From the NCBI GenBank assembly GCA_013398295.1, contig VZSF01007792.1:124001-188000 (forward strand): a stretch of DNA of 64,000 bases. The letters are read 5' to 3'. The DNA comes from Chionis minor (lineage: Eukaryota > Chordata > Aves > Charadriiformes > Chionididae). Shown here piece by piece: positions 47,961 through 60,367 of this stretch (the stretch's first letter is position 1; every line of letters begins with the position of its first letter). Both the position numbers and the translations under genes were made by a program. The notes under the pieces were generated by a model. The model ran no database searches and was not told where the DNA came from. It was given only the letters and a program-made list of their open reading frames with translations.

Positions 47961-50919
47961 AAGAGATTTGCAGTAACCAGTACTGATTTCACAGGAGAGG
48001 TTCCAGAAATGCTTATCTCATCACCAGGGAGAGACACGAAAATTTAACTTCTGCAATGCTCTTGTACTGGTTTGTGATCCAGGAACTGAGCCTAAAATGC
48101 ATAACAAGTAGTCACAGCCCCATGAGAATAAAGTAGCACCTAGAAGAAAGTTATGGGAAACTGGGAAGTGATTTGATGATGTCTTTTCTACTGAGGAAGA
48201 AAGGACTGTATAAATTAGACAGAATTGTATCACAGGGAGATTAAAAGAACTTAAGAATTTAAGAGAACTCAGCTGAGACACAGCTTTGCCCTGGACTATG
48301 TTACAACTTTATAATTCCATATGAATAAAGAGGGAGGCAGCAATATAGGTCATGGACATAGCTGTCTATCTGACTAGCACAAAAATTGATGGCATTAGAA
48401 AAGGAGCCCAAATAACCCTTTGATGAAGAACTACTGCACCCACTTAGATCAGAGTTTCCAGGTTGCAAGGCCTGTGGATACATTTGGGTTAAGCTCTCCA
48501 AAATGTCTTCAGGCTTTAGTAGACACATCACTTTATTAAAGTTTTTTGCTTAAAATTCATTTTGATGAATGACACAAGTCCCAGAGTCAGAAACTATTTT
48601 GAGATATCCATGTCCTATGAAGGTATAGGTCAATTGGTTAGAGTCAGAGTTGAGAAGAAGGTGAACCAGTTTGACTGGGTGAAGGGAGAAGTAAATTGTC
48701 CTGATGGAACACGGGAAAGGAGGCATATTGCTTGTAGGAGCAAGACAGAAAGAAATTTTAATGGCAAGAAAAAAACAGTCTATAGAATTTCCACACATTT
48801 CAATAAAAGAAGCCCTTCTTATTATTTTAGCCCATCTATTAATATTTGTCCATTAAGCTACAGCGTATCTGTTGTGTACTTTGCATTTTCCACACAGATG
48901 GACTGAATCTGTGATCTAAAAGAAAAATGAGGATGACAATAAATAAAAAAACCCCACAAGACTCTAGTGAAAGATTTGATTTGAACTGATTATCAGTTCT
49001 TATTTTATTATTTGACCATATTCCCTTCTCTGTTTTGTAGTTTCAACTATGAACCCTATGTGACAAGAAGCACCTTTGGCTGTAGGTTTGTAACAGGATT
49101 TTGTCTCCAAATGTATTTGGAACTATTGCGTTGCTGCTCTTCTGTCTAAACTGAAAGCAATTTCTGCTGTAAATATATGTGATAATTATGAGATTTCTTC
49201 ATTAATAGCTCTGTCTTTAATAAACACTTCCTATAAAATAATTCCATCATATCAGCTACCTTAATGATTAATAAACATCACTATGCTTGGAAGCATTTGC
49301 TGTTTTCTGTATTGTTTATATATATATTCTCAATCACTTTCTGTGAATTAGAGAAAAGTAAATCTTTTCTTCTTCTTCCCTTTTCTCCCTGCAGTTATTT
49401 AGAAGTCCAGTTCATATATTGTGTCCTACTTTGATAAGAAAGAAATACTATTGATATTTTTTATTTCAGTTTGATAAAAAGGATGTTTGTTTTCGTTCAT
49501 AGATTTAAAGCCCCAAAATGGACCAGTACCGTAAATAAAACATGCAATCTCATTTTAAAAATTTATTACAAGGAATTTTGTTTATGATTTCATGTTCTCC
49601 AGTAATAATTAATTGGAGGTCTTCACTGGTCCCCACAGACTAACTATCATTCAAAATGCACTAAAGGATGATCAACACACAGCAGCACATCTTCAGCAGT
49701 GAAAGTAACCATATGTATTTTTGCTACCAGTTTAACATAAATTTAAAAACAAGTCATTTTACAGTATGTGTGTTTTGCAAACACTGCCAAGAAAATAGAT
49801 AATTTACCAGTTTCTAAGAGTTTGAAGATTTTTTTTACTTAAGTTACAAACATCACTAAATACTTGAATGATAATACTTTGCATTTTTACAGTGACTTCC
49901 ATTGGAGCCTCTCGAAAAACTTTAAAACTGTTAATTGATTAATAATAATTACTTTCAAGAACTTACTGAAAATAATTCTGTTTGTTATTCTGTGAGACTG
50001 ACTATATTGAAGCAACAATACAATATAAGCAAAACAATACAGCAGTTTTACCTCCACTGTGCAAAGGAGAAATTTATTCAGCAAATATATGGCCACCATA
50101 TATTTTCATCCCTCACATGAAACCCCAAATTCTTACAACAAGGATGGACATGGTAGCATATATTAATCAAATACAAATAGTCCTGTAGCACAGGGAGGCT
50201 GTACTACCCTCTTTTATAGCAGGAATGTTCCTGCATGAAGAAGGTTAGGGAAGTTAGGAAGCATAGTACACACTGAGGGCTATTCTGTACTCGCAAATCA
50301 GACCTCGCTTTGACTATCACACATTATCTATGTGCTTATTATTTGTAATTTAAATAATACTACAGAAAAACACCAAAAGTATCTTAGCATCCTGAGCCTC
50401 TCTTCCAAGGTGAATTATATATTGATTGAAACAACAATCCTTTCATGAACTTGCATTTTCAGCCTTTCATTCCAATTCTTATCTCCTATTTATGGAAATT
50501 ATTGAACTTTCCTGAACCAGTCATATAATTCTGTACACAATTTGTACATATCAAACAATCACTTTACTGTCTGGTCTAAAACTTATTTTAGAAATTTTAA
50601 TTTCTTCTGCTATAGAAGTTTCTATGTTCTTCTCTCTCGTTGACTTTTTGAATTTTTCCTCATTTGGCTGCTTATGTTGAAGTGAGTGAACAGCATGCCT
50701 GCTGAGCCTGTAACACCAAAATATTTTGGAATTATGAAATGCTGAGTATTATTCTCGCCTTCACTTGTAAAGCTGAACTTATTGTATTTTGAAAATATTT
50801 TGAAATTGTATTTTGAAATGTTCAATCTCTAGGGTGGACTGGTGCCTTTATCAAAATAAAATAAAATTCTTCCTAATCACTTTTGTCTCCACTAAGTTCA
50901 TAGATACTCATTCTAACTA
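47961..50919. other. unique sequence, no gene
   Basis: A+T-rich noncoding sequence. The 114-codon plus frame at 48562-48906 has no recognisable domain and overlaps minus frames. A short (TA)n run lies at 49318-49328. Confidence 0.45.
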
Positions 50920-51153
50920 GAGAATCAGATAATACCTGAGATTGGAAGGCACCTCTATACCATCCTGTTCAGAGCAGAGTCAACTATTGCAGGGTCAGGT
51001 CCAATCACGTTTCAAACATCTCCAAGGACAGATACTCCACAGCCTCTGTGGTCAACATGTGCAGGTGTTTGACCACCCCCACAGTTTAAAAAATCCAACC
51101 AAACAACTAACCAAATAGTCTTACATTTAAATTTAATTTCCTGTATTTCAGGA
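50920..51153 (-). mobile_element. old CR1 LINE 3'-end fragment
   Basis: The inverted CR1 terminus (gagaatcagataatacctga, then gattggaaggcacctc) is followed by agagcagagtcaactattgc, caaacatctccaaggacaga, tgtttgaccacccccacagt and atttaatttcctgtatttca. The whole fragment is a 3' untranslated region plus the edge of ORF2. Divergence is high, which points to an old insertion. Confidence 0.85.
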
Positions 51154-54100
51154 AAGAGGAACAAAGGAAAACAGATAACACATTTTTTTCTCCTTCACCT
51201 CTGATGATGAACATTTGCTATGCACTAGCCCCTAATGCTACACCAATTTCAATATAAAGTAAGAAGAAAAAATGTTAATTGCTGAAATACTAGCATCATT
51301 CTCTGCCCAGTGTCACTGAGATTCAGTCATGACCTATAAAGGGAGCGTATGATTACATCAAACAAAGTCATTTGAGTGTGAAGTACTTGTACTTTCATAG
51401 TACATACTGTGTATTTCACTAAAGGGTCAAGAGAGTTCTTGTGAAGATTAAATGATGTTGTCTTAAGATCAGCATGCCACTTCTGTAACTAGTCTGTATG
51501 ACTGACAAAAGCAAAGGTTCAGCTCTTCACTAGGAAAAGAATTTGACCCACTGACAATAAAGAAAATGAGGTAAAAGGTAACGAAAAATAGGATACCGGT
51601 CTAAAAAGCTCTTCATCTTTGCAATATCCTTATTTAGATCACTGAAGGCAGAGCAGTATACCATAGAGTTTTAATGACTGGCTTGTGGAGCAAACTCCGA
51701 CAATTTATTCAGGTTAACCACAGTTTTAAACACATGGTATTTACTTACCTAAGATTAACTGTACTATTGCAGAAGTGCCAACATCAGGAAAATGCGTGTT
51801 TTCCTAATGAAGTAGTCTATGAACTTATTCCTATTTTGTTGCTGTTTTTAACAAACGATATAAAGAAGCTTCCATTATTGGTTGGCTTAAACCCTACAGT
51901 TTTTTAGGGGTGGGAGTTGTTCATTGCTTCTAACAAGACATCTGCTTAGTTCAGTTCTAGGGAATTTAATCCAAGCGCAGAAATAAAAATTTCTTTGCAG
52001 TGTCTCGAACGTGTGTCTGCTTTGACCTCCTCCCAGGCTGTCATGTTGCATTCATTCCTTACCCCTTATGCTTATACACTTTAAAAGGTAAGGTTTTAGT
52101 GGCTAGTACTAATTAAAAAAATAGCCTCTGATATTCAGAATTATCTCACTAAGAACAATATACAGTATAATGTATTTGTTTGTATATCCAATGGCCATTA
52201 GATGACAACATCTTTTCTGCAGATCCTGTGTAGTATGAATTTGAACTGTAGCGTGTGAGTGAAAAACTGCCATCTTCACGTGCCAGGCCTATAATTTTAA
52301 AATTTATTAATCCCTGTTAGTATCAAACCTTTCCTTACCATGTTTCTAAACCAAGATTCTCATTAAACAGAAGCAGAAAACTGAGTCATTGACAAATCTA
52401 TAATTTATTATACTAAAATTAAATATTTGATACATTATGTAACTTACTAGCTAATTCAGTGATTATCTTACAAGATATACAACAGTTGATTTTTACCACA
52501 CATATGCATTTAGAAATTAAACCAAATCCTGTAAAACTTAAGGACAGTCTGCATGGAGTATATCAACTCTGCACAGCAACACATTTTGCTCATTAATGGC
52601 TAATTACACTCCATTTTAAGAACTTGAATAATTTAATTATTTAAGAATCTTGCAATACATTCACTACAAAGCAGTGATATTCGTAATTCCAATTTTGCAT
52701 TATCTTTGAAGTGTATGCAGTTAAAAAAAAAGATATTACAGTGAAATAAATGAAAGTATGTTGTTAAGAACTCTCTACTCACCCTAATGTTGCCTCTAAC
52801 CCTCCCTTCCCCCAATCCAAAAACATTTTCCCTCATTAATTTTATTTAGCCTCTCCACTGCCTGCAGACATGCAATGAAAGTCCAACAAGAAGCTATGGA
52901 ATTGTAGACATACACAACGTAGTCTGCCTATTCACTGGGAATTAACAAAATGTTTCTATAAGGTGCATCTTAAAAATGCATGCAAGACAAAAACTTAATA
53001 CCCCCACCTCAATTTTGCTGTGCAAACATAGGCAAAATTATTAGTTACATTTGCTTTTCAAATTTTCTGATCTTTGTCTTTTAAGTTTGGAATCGACCTT
53101 CAGGATCTTTCCATTTCTTAAGTATCTTACCTGATAAATGATATAATGGTCAAGCATCTAGCAAGCTGTCTGAAGACCTCTACATGCTATTTTGGGGTCA
53201 GAAAGATGCCCTGTTATTCTGGAACATCAGAAGTGCAAAATGCACTATTCTGGAGACTGACAATGCAGCTAGCATTTTATACAATATTAATCTAAGCAAA
53301 CAGAGTGGCAGCCATTAACTTACATTTCAAAATGTTAACCACATAATTGTACTTTCATACACAACAGGAGGGATTCCTAAGGGCATCTTTCCATTTAAGA
53401 GTATTGCAATGGATTTAGATGCTTCTGTTCACTCCCTAATGGAAGTCATGCAGGTCACAAAACCATAAAATACAATTTGGTGTTTTAAGTTCAGACATAG
53501 GTCCACACACTGCAGTGGAGATTAGCTACATAACTTTCTCAATTCAATAGAAATTTTCACCAACTACGCAACAGAGGTCTACATACTTTTAACCTAAGCA
53601 TCCATTTATATGATCTTTTTTAGTCAGAGATGCCTTTACCGTGATCTTCAAAAAGTTCTGTCCAGCATCCACCAAATATTAAACACAAAAAGTTGCCCAC
53701 ATTCCTAACGGATTTTTACCTGTCTTGCCAGAATAGTTTCCTGTGCTAGAAAAGGGTGGCATGTCTCGAGACACAAGGGCAAAAGACAGATCCATACTGA
53801 ATTTCTTCGTCTGTAATCTTTCCCACAGCAGAACTTCTCCTGCTACATAGGATCATTTGATCACTCACACCTTTGGCCAAATATGGCATATTGAGGATTT
53901 AGAAAGTTTGTTTTAAGTTTCACTGGTCTTGACAGCTGCTATACAGACAACAGAAATGCTATTGTCTTCTGAAGGACAGCCAGCATGCACTGTAGCAATA
54001 TTTACCCTGTTACCATATAGACCTCACAAAGACATTTGCTCATTTTAAGCCCAAGTACCTCTAATGAGTATGTGATGCCTTGCTGAAGTGGTAGCCAAAA

Positions 54101-56382
54101 CTTGCTGCCATTTACATATCAATACAAAATAGGCATGTACAGAATGGAAGATAGAGATTTTTTTCAGTGATCTCCCAGTGACGTCAGCCATAAATGTATC
54201 CAGAAATCAAATGCAGTAATGAAACCAGACCTTTGTAAAAAAGACCTCTCTGTCCTGCTTTTCCACATGTGCCTCTCTTATTGCTTCTTATTGCCATACT
54301 GCAACAATATACTAGCTGTCTCTTCAGTCCTTTACTTAATAAGCCTTCATTGTTGTTAAACAACCCTACTCTAAAATAATGTCTATTATAGGTAACTTTA
54401 AATACTGTCTTTTTAAGTTGTAAGTATATCACTTAAACACCTTTTTTAAAAAATAGTTACTGCATTGTGCAGATACATTCAGCTTGTCTGCCAATCCCTT
54501 ACTATCAAACCCTTTTACTGTTCTTTGTTGTTAAACCAAATATAGTGTTACATTGTCTGTCCTTACACACATTACTGCTGGATAAAGCCCTTAGTTCCCT
54601 AGACTAAATCTGTACTGTTCTCTGCCCTGCTTTCTCAATGCTATCTCATTGCAACAGCTCACATTGAGAGCACGCTATTCCCACACCCACCAACACAGCT
54701 CTTGGGATAAAACTGCACCATTGATACAGTGTGTATTCTTTTCCATAGGTTCCCACCAGCATGTTGCTAACAATTTCCTAGGCCTTATCAAAAAAAAAAA
54801 AAAAGGGAAAAAAAGCCTTTGAAAAGTGGAAACAAAGAATCAGACTCCATTGTTGTTCTACTTTCACTGCCATAATCTGTGTTTTCCATCATCCTACATG
54901 TAGAGACTACAAACATCCCCTCATACAGATACTCCAATCAACAATTTACTGGGGACAGTTATTGTTCAGTATCTGTAACCTTTCATCCTAGTATTTGTGA
55001 TTTTTAAATCATCCTTTTCATTTCCTTTCAGCACCCTGAATTAAGTTGAGCCCCACTCCCCTGTCTCACCAAAAAACCCCTTTTTCTTTGCCTGTCAGCA
55101 GGAGTAACAACTGAGTCAGTTTCAAACTTTGGACTTGATTCATGCAAGTGAAACATACAGATCACATGAGTTTGCTACGGAAATTACTCAGAAACAAAGT
55201 GTGGAGCATGCCACTTTGATTAAGTGTACAACTGGGATCCCTTACTTCTCAGCATGAGGCTTTTCCCCTGAGCAAAACTAAGGGCTTTTCAATCACACAA
55301 GAAAAATACTGGTAAGTAGGAGGGGGGAAGGGAGATGAGGGAAAGGATGATCTTGGCTCTATTGCAGAAAATTATTTGTTTTAAAAAAGAGGAACTCTTT
55401 TCTTTTCTTTTCCTTCCCCCCGCCAGAAAAGATCCCTATTAAAAGTAACCTCACCCCAAGGGATATTTTGTGGTTCAGCCATCCTTCACAAGCCCTAATT
55501 TCATTATTCAATACATTGGACACACTCAGAACTGAAGCGATATAAAGCAGTAATAACTTGCACAGTAGACCTTCAAGAAGTACTGGCCTTTTTCATAAAG
55601 ACAGTAATAGGTAAAGTGCTTAAGACCAAGGACCCTTCAGTTCTGTTCCTGGGACTGACACTGACTTGCTGTGTAAACATGGCAAACATGACAAAGCAGT
55701 TTAGCTCCCCCCCCAAGTCTACATTTATTCACCTGAAAAGCTGTCAAATAATACATAGCAACAACTTGTTTATCTATTTCTTATGAGGGTTATCGAATAT
55801 TTTTGGACTGCTGTGAGACAAAGCCACTGTGATAATGCACTTATCCTGTCGTATGTTCTAAACACTCAGAAGGGGAAGATGACAAGCAAAAATTTAGATC
55901 AGGATATTCAAATGGCCAAATCTCACCATTGAAATCCTAGGTCCCGTGACTGTCAAAATTTTTAATGGAACTGAATTAATATAATGAGAAAAATAAAACA
56001 TTGTGTTACTTATTTTAAAAATCAGAAATAAAAATATTACTACATTCTAGATTTTTTCAAACAGCAGTGGAATTTAGGAGTACATAAATTCTAATACAAT
56101 CCATGCTCTTTACTTCCTTTGATTGTGTGGGGTAATCTTCCTTAGGAAATTGTTTGAGATAGGAAAAAAAAAAATTATGTTTCTTTTAATGAACTGGTTT
56201 TGTCATACTTTCCATGTGCTTTTCCACTTAAATATAGAGGTATGCCCACACACTCTGGACAGCACAAATAACATCTGAACCACGGATTGTTCACGAGAGG
56301 TTTGCTTAATCTATTTGCTGTTTAGTGTTAATGCTTTTTAACAGTCATTGAAGTTATGAAGCCAAATTTCTTCTTTGCTCAG
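51154..56382. other. 5.2 kb unique A+T-rich sequence, no gene
   Basis: No transposon or gene is recognised. Minor items are a poly(A) run at about 54789-54815, a purine-rich G-run tract at 55317-55346, and possible splice donors at 51741 (minus) and 55310 (plus) without convincing partners. Confidence 0.45.
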
Positions 56383-56435
56383 AAGTATGAAACCTTTGGG
56401 AAGTATGAAACATTTGGGAATATGCAACATTTGGG
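56383..56435. repeat. minisatellite, three units of about 18 bp
   Basis: aagtatgaaacctttggg (56383-56400), aagtatgaaacatttggg (56401-56418) and aatatgcaacatttggg (56419-56435) form a short tandem array with increasing divergence. Confidence 0.85.
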
Positions 56436-58336
56436 AAAAAATTAATTTTGTCTTGCTTTTCCCCTGTCTTTGACACCATTCAAATTTTGAAGGGATGACA
56501 TATTAAATTGGGAGGTCAAATAGCACCATTGTCAAAAGGGAATGGAAGGTAGGGTTAATGGGAGAAAGATAGGAAATAATGTCTCTAACTCTCTCCCCAT
56601 TGAGCACTAAACTTTCAAGAAATGTAACTGTGACCGCTTTTGCCATACAGAATAAAAGGTGATAAAACAAAGATATTTATATTTCTTTGGCGGAAATCTT
56701 ATCAGAGAGGTGCAAAAAGTATTAAGTAGGCATATAAAACATGACATTATTATACCAGTAATACAAGGCTAAATAAAAACATATTGTTTAGGAAGGCTTC
56801 TACAGTAGTTTTACATCCCTTTTCCAATAAGAGAATCATCTACATCAGTTAATCGAAAACCAAAAATTTGATCTCACTGTATTTTCTTGGTCAATATTTT
56901 TCCCCCTGTGTTATTTTTACCAGATGAAATACAATACTGGAAAATTTTAATCTACATATGTGACTCATAAAATTAGTTAATCCCAAGACTATTTATATAA
57001 TATATGTTATATATATAATATTTCTCCATAGACAGGCTTCTCAGCTGCTGAAAGTACTGACACAAACTGGTACTTGCTGGGATAAGGGATGAAAGGCAAA
57101 AATGGCATACTTTGCAGGTCACATAATAGGTGTGCTAAGCCACATGGTCAAGGGTGCTTGCACGCATGTGTGTGTGCACATCTGTGTGTTTAGGCGTGAG
57201 ATACGTCAAGTGACAGGAGAGGACTTGTGATGTAAGGTCACTGGGGAACAAACCTTCTTGCCAAACTTTGTTCTGTGTTCAGCCTGCTAAGAGAGACATC
57301 TTCCAGAGAAGCAGAGCACTGTCACCTGCGTCTTGCTGCCAGGCCTCACACGTCATGTGCTCCTGACTAGCCCTGACACACGGATTCTGCAGATATGCAG
57401 AAATCAGGTATATGTGCGATTAGTATCGAAGGGAGGACTGCAAGCCAGAGGCCAACTGGGTGACCCTCTCACTGAAAGGATGGGACTTGGTATGCCTGTT
57501 TGTCAGCTGAGCTGGTGCTAACCACTTTTGCCCAGTTGATTTAACCTTCCTAAAGATGATGCCCACAAATTTCTGTGCCTTCTTCTGGTACCTTCTGCTC
57601 TATCTGTGAAACTAATTTCAGTTTCTGCACGTTCTCCAACGCCATACACTTTCTCTTTGGAAGGATTTTAAAATCTACCTCTTCAGTATTGCTTACTGAC
57701 CTTTCCCCAGCTCAAAACACAACATTCAGCTTGAATACTCTTTTTGTTAATTCGTGAATACCATTTATTAAGTGAAGCTTCCTCTTTTCAGATACAGTTA
57801 TTTTCTTTCCAACAACACGGAAAACAATGACCCCGTTTCTTGTCTTGCATACAATGTAAATGTACTCAAAGGCTAAGTGAAACAGTGTGAAGAACTACAG
57901 CTGAATGCAAAGTTAATTTCTTGCAATAATAATAATGAAAAAGTGTGTTAAAAGTCCTGCAGTAAAGGTGACATATGGCAAAACTACAGCTTTACAACAG
58001 GTCCTTTGAGCCCATCAGCAAACATACTTTAGAAATTACTGCAGCACGCATCCCAGCTTCCACTTCTTTTATGTGAACAGAATATCCTTCGCCAGTCCTG
58101 AACCTGGTATAGCGCTTGCCCCTGGAATACCAGGCAAAGACTCTCGTCACTCCTTTACCTATCATACCTGTGTTTGCACAAGCAGATACATCAGCCCCAG
58201 AGAATCTACTCTCACTTCCACACAGGTTGGTACGGTTTAATCCAAGCATAATCCAGGAAATCACTCAAAAATCTGTGCACAAAGAAACATTGCTAAAGTT
58301 GCCTGGGTGGGAAACTCAGAGAGCAGAAAGTAGAAA
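56436..58336. other. unique sequence; simple repeats; no gene
   Basis: The stretch contains a (TA)n block near 56995-57021 and the alternating TG/CA tract at 57159-57181. From about 57100 to 58270 the sequence is richer in G+C and CpG. A 90-codon minus frame at 57992-58264 is protein-like in composition but matches no family I know and has no clear splice signals. Confidence 0.4.
57159..57181. repeat. alternating TG/CA tract, Z-DNA-prone
   Basis: This is 23 bases of uninterrupted purine-pyrimidine alternation (tgcacgcatgtgtgtgtgca and three more bases). Confidence 0.8.
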
Positions 58337-59259
58337 CTGGGACCAGTACTATTTAATATCTTCACCAACAACATAGACAGTGCACCCTTAGCAAATTTGC
58401 AGAGGACACACCTGACGGACGGGATGCCATCCAGAGGGGCTTGTACAAGCTTGAGAAGTGGGCCCATGTGAACCTCATGAAGTTCAGCAATGCCAAGTGC
58501 AGGGTCCTGCAACTGAGTTGGGGCAACCCCCAGTATCAATACTGGGGATGAAGCTATTCAGAGCAGCCCTGTGGACAAGGATTTGGGACTACTGGTGGAT
58601 CAAAAAATGGACATTCACTGTCAATGTGTGCTTGCAGCCCAGAAAGCCAACCATATCCTGGGCTGCATCAAAAGAAGCCTGGCCAGCGCGTCAAGGGAAG
58701 CGATTCTGCCCCTCTGCTTCCCTCTGGTGAGACCCCACCTGGAGTACTGCATCCAGCTCTGGGGCTCCCAACATAAGAAGGACATGGACCTGTTCGAGAG
58801 AGTCCAGAAGAGGACTACAAAACCGATCAGAGAGCTGGAGCACCTCTCCTATGAGGAAAAGCTGAGAGAGTTGGGGTTGTTTAGCCTGGAGAAGAGAAGG
58901 CTCCCAGGAGACCTTACCATGGCCTTTCAATAGTTAAAAGGGGCTTATAAGAAAGACGGGGACTGACTTATTAATAGGGCCTGTTGCAACAGGACAAGGG
59001 GTAATGGTTTTAAATTAAAAGAGGGTAGATTTCAACTACATATAAGGAAGAAATTTTTTACAATACAGGTGGTGAAACAATGAAACAGGTTTCCCAGAGA
59101 GGTCATAGATGCCCCATCCACAGAAACATTCAAGGTCAGGTTGGACAGAGCTCTGAGCAACTTGATGTAGTGGAAGATGTCCCTGCTCATTGCAGAGGGG
59201 TTGGACTAGATGACCTTTAAAGGTCCCTTCCAATAAAAAACATTCCACAATTCTATGAT
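58337..59259 (+). mobile_element. CR1 LINE, 920-bp 5'-truncated copy
   Basis: The copy starts in the RT at ggaccagtactatttaatat and runs to the 3' terminus at ttccacaattctatgat. Compared with the 41.5-kb copy it has small deletions around the catalytic region (58378-58425), so no intact F-A-D-D motif is present. The frame 58571-58933 (120 codons) keeps the C-terminal order DKDLGLLVDQKMDIHCQCV, ANHILGCIKRSLASASREA, RPHLEYCIQLWGSQHKKDM and [19 protein letters not shown] before a stop at 58931-58933. The 3' untranslated part is of the ggggttggactagatgacct type. Confidence 0.95.
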
Positions 59260-60065
59260 AAACAGAACTCAATGTATTAAAGTAATATTCACTTGACACA
59301 TTCAGTTGCAACATTTAGGTCTGTATAAGAAGAGTAAAAATAGGCAGGGGTCTATGTTACTAACCTAAATTCCTTCTGACATAAAGCTCACTTGTTTGAT
59401 GCCACCACGTAGGGCATTTGTGTATAATACTGCAACACAAGGTGTCAACAACTCTTTACAGAAAAGAGAAGGGTCAAACCACATTAACAGCCTGGAATTT
59501 CTAATTTTATACATCGGTCATCTTGTGGCCATTACAGTTACAAATGACATATTTGGATTTTATTAGTGATTGGGAAGCCCAATCATTAACCTAAAGTCTG
59601 GCTTTCAGATAAATCCAGAATGCCTCAAGCTGTGCACCACCAGAGCTCAGAAGTATTTGGAAAAGATGGAGAGGCTGCCATTTCTTTTCTGTTTCTGGAG
59701 AACCAAGGTGACATATGCTAAATATTATGGTCACTACAAAAAGTTCAAAGTGTCACTACAAAAAGTTCAGACACAAGAAGAAAAAGTTAAATTGCCTTGC
59801 GAGTTCATTTGCATGAATATTGGAGTGATTGCATGTATGCTTCACGTGTTGCACATGGTCAAAATGAGAAGAACTGATCTGACATTTTTGCCATGATTAT
59901 TTCTCACCGGTGTTTTCTGTAAAGAGCCACAGGTGCAAAAGGAGATGTTTAGCCCCTAAACATAGAGATGGAGCCATTGCTCGTAGCTCCCCCATATGTT
60001 TCAAGCTTCTTGTGACTTCTTCCAACTAGCTGTCTCAGTTTCAGCTGAAAGACACCAGACCGTGC
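59260..60065. other. unique sequence, no gene
   Basis: A 108-codon plus frame (59570-59896) spans a 22-bp tandem duplication and has no recognisable domain. No transposon is seen. Confidence 0.45.
59731..59770. repeat. 22-bp tandem duplication
   Basis: tcactacaaaaagttcaaag plus tg is followed by a second, slightly shorter copy, tcactacaaaaagttcag. Confidence 0.75.
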
Positions 60066-60146
60066 GTTTATAGCAACTGAAATTGAAATCAGTTTATAGA
60101 AACTGAATTGAAAATTGAAATTCAGTTTATAGCAACTGAAATTGAG
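60066..60146. repeat. three-unit direct repeat abutting a CR1 end
   Basis: The units begin gtttatagcaactgaaattg (60066), gtttatagaaactgaattga (60092) and gtttatagcaactgaaattg (60125). Unit lengths are about 26, 33 and 22 bases. The last unit runs directly into the CR1 fragment. Confidence 0.75.
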
Positions 60147-60320
60147 GCACTGGAACAGGTTGCCCAGGAAAGTTCTGGATGCCCCATCCCTGGAAGTGTT
60201 CAAGACCAGCCTGGATGGGCCTTTAAGCAACCCGGTCTAGTGGAAGGTGTCCATGCCTACATCAGGGGGGTTGGAACTAGATGATCTTTAAGGCCCTTTC
60301 CAACCTAAGTTATTCTATGA
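60144..60320 (+). mobile_element. CR1 LINE 3'-end fragment, 177 bp
   Basis: tgaggcactggaacaggttg and gatgccccatccctggaagt through ggttggaactagatgatctt and ttattctatga are the last codons and 3' end of a CR1 similar to the 30.7-kb copy. A short inverted terminus-like piece, tcacagaatcacagaatgac, lies 25 bp downstream (60348-60367) and may be the tip of another, reverse-oriented copy. Confidence 0.95.
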
Positions 60321-60367
60321 AATGGCTTGAAAGAATTCAGCCTTTTCACAGAATCACAGAATGACTT

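Noticed and set aside
55253..55310. Plus-strand exon-like 58 nt (ttacttctcag to CTG|GTAAGTA)
   Set aside because: The segment is very short, the acceptor is weak, and there is no partner exon or reading-frame support.
55317..55346. Possible G-quadruplex in a G-rich purine tract
   Set aside because: Only three separate runs of three or more Gs are present, one short of the usual four-run pattern.
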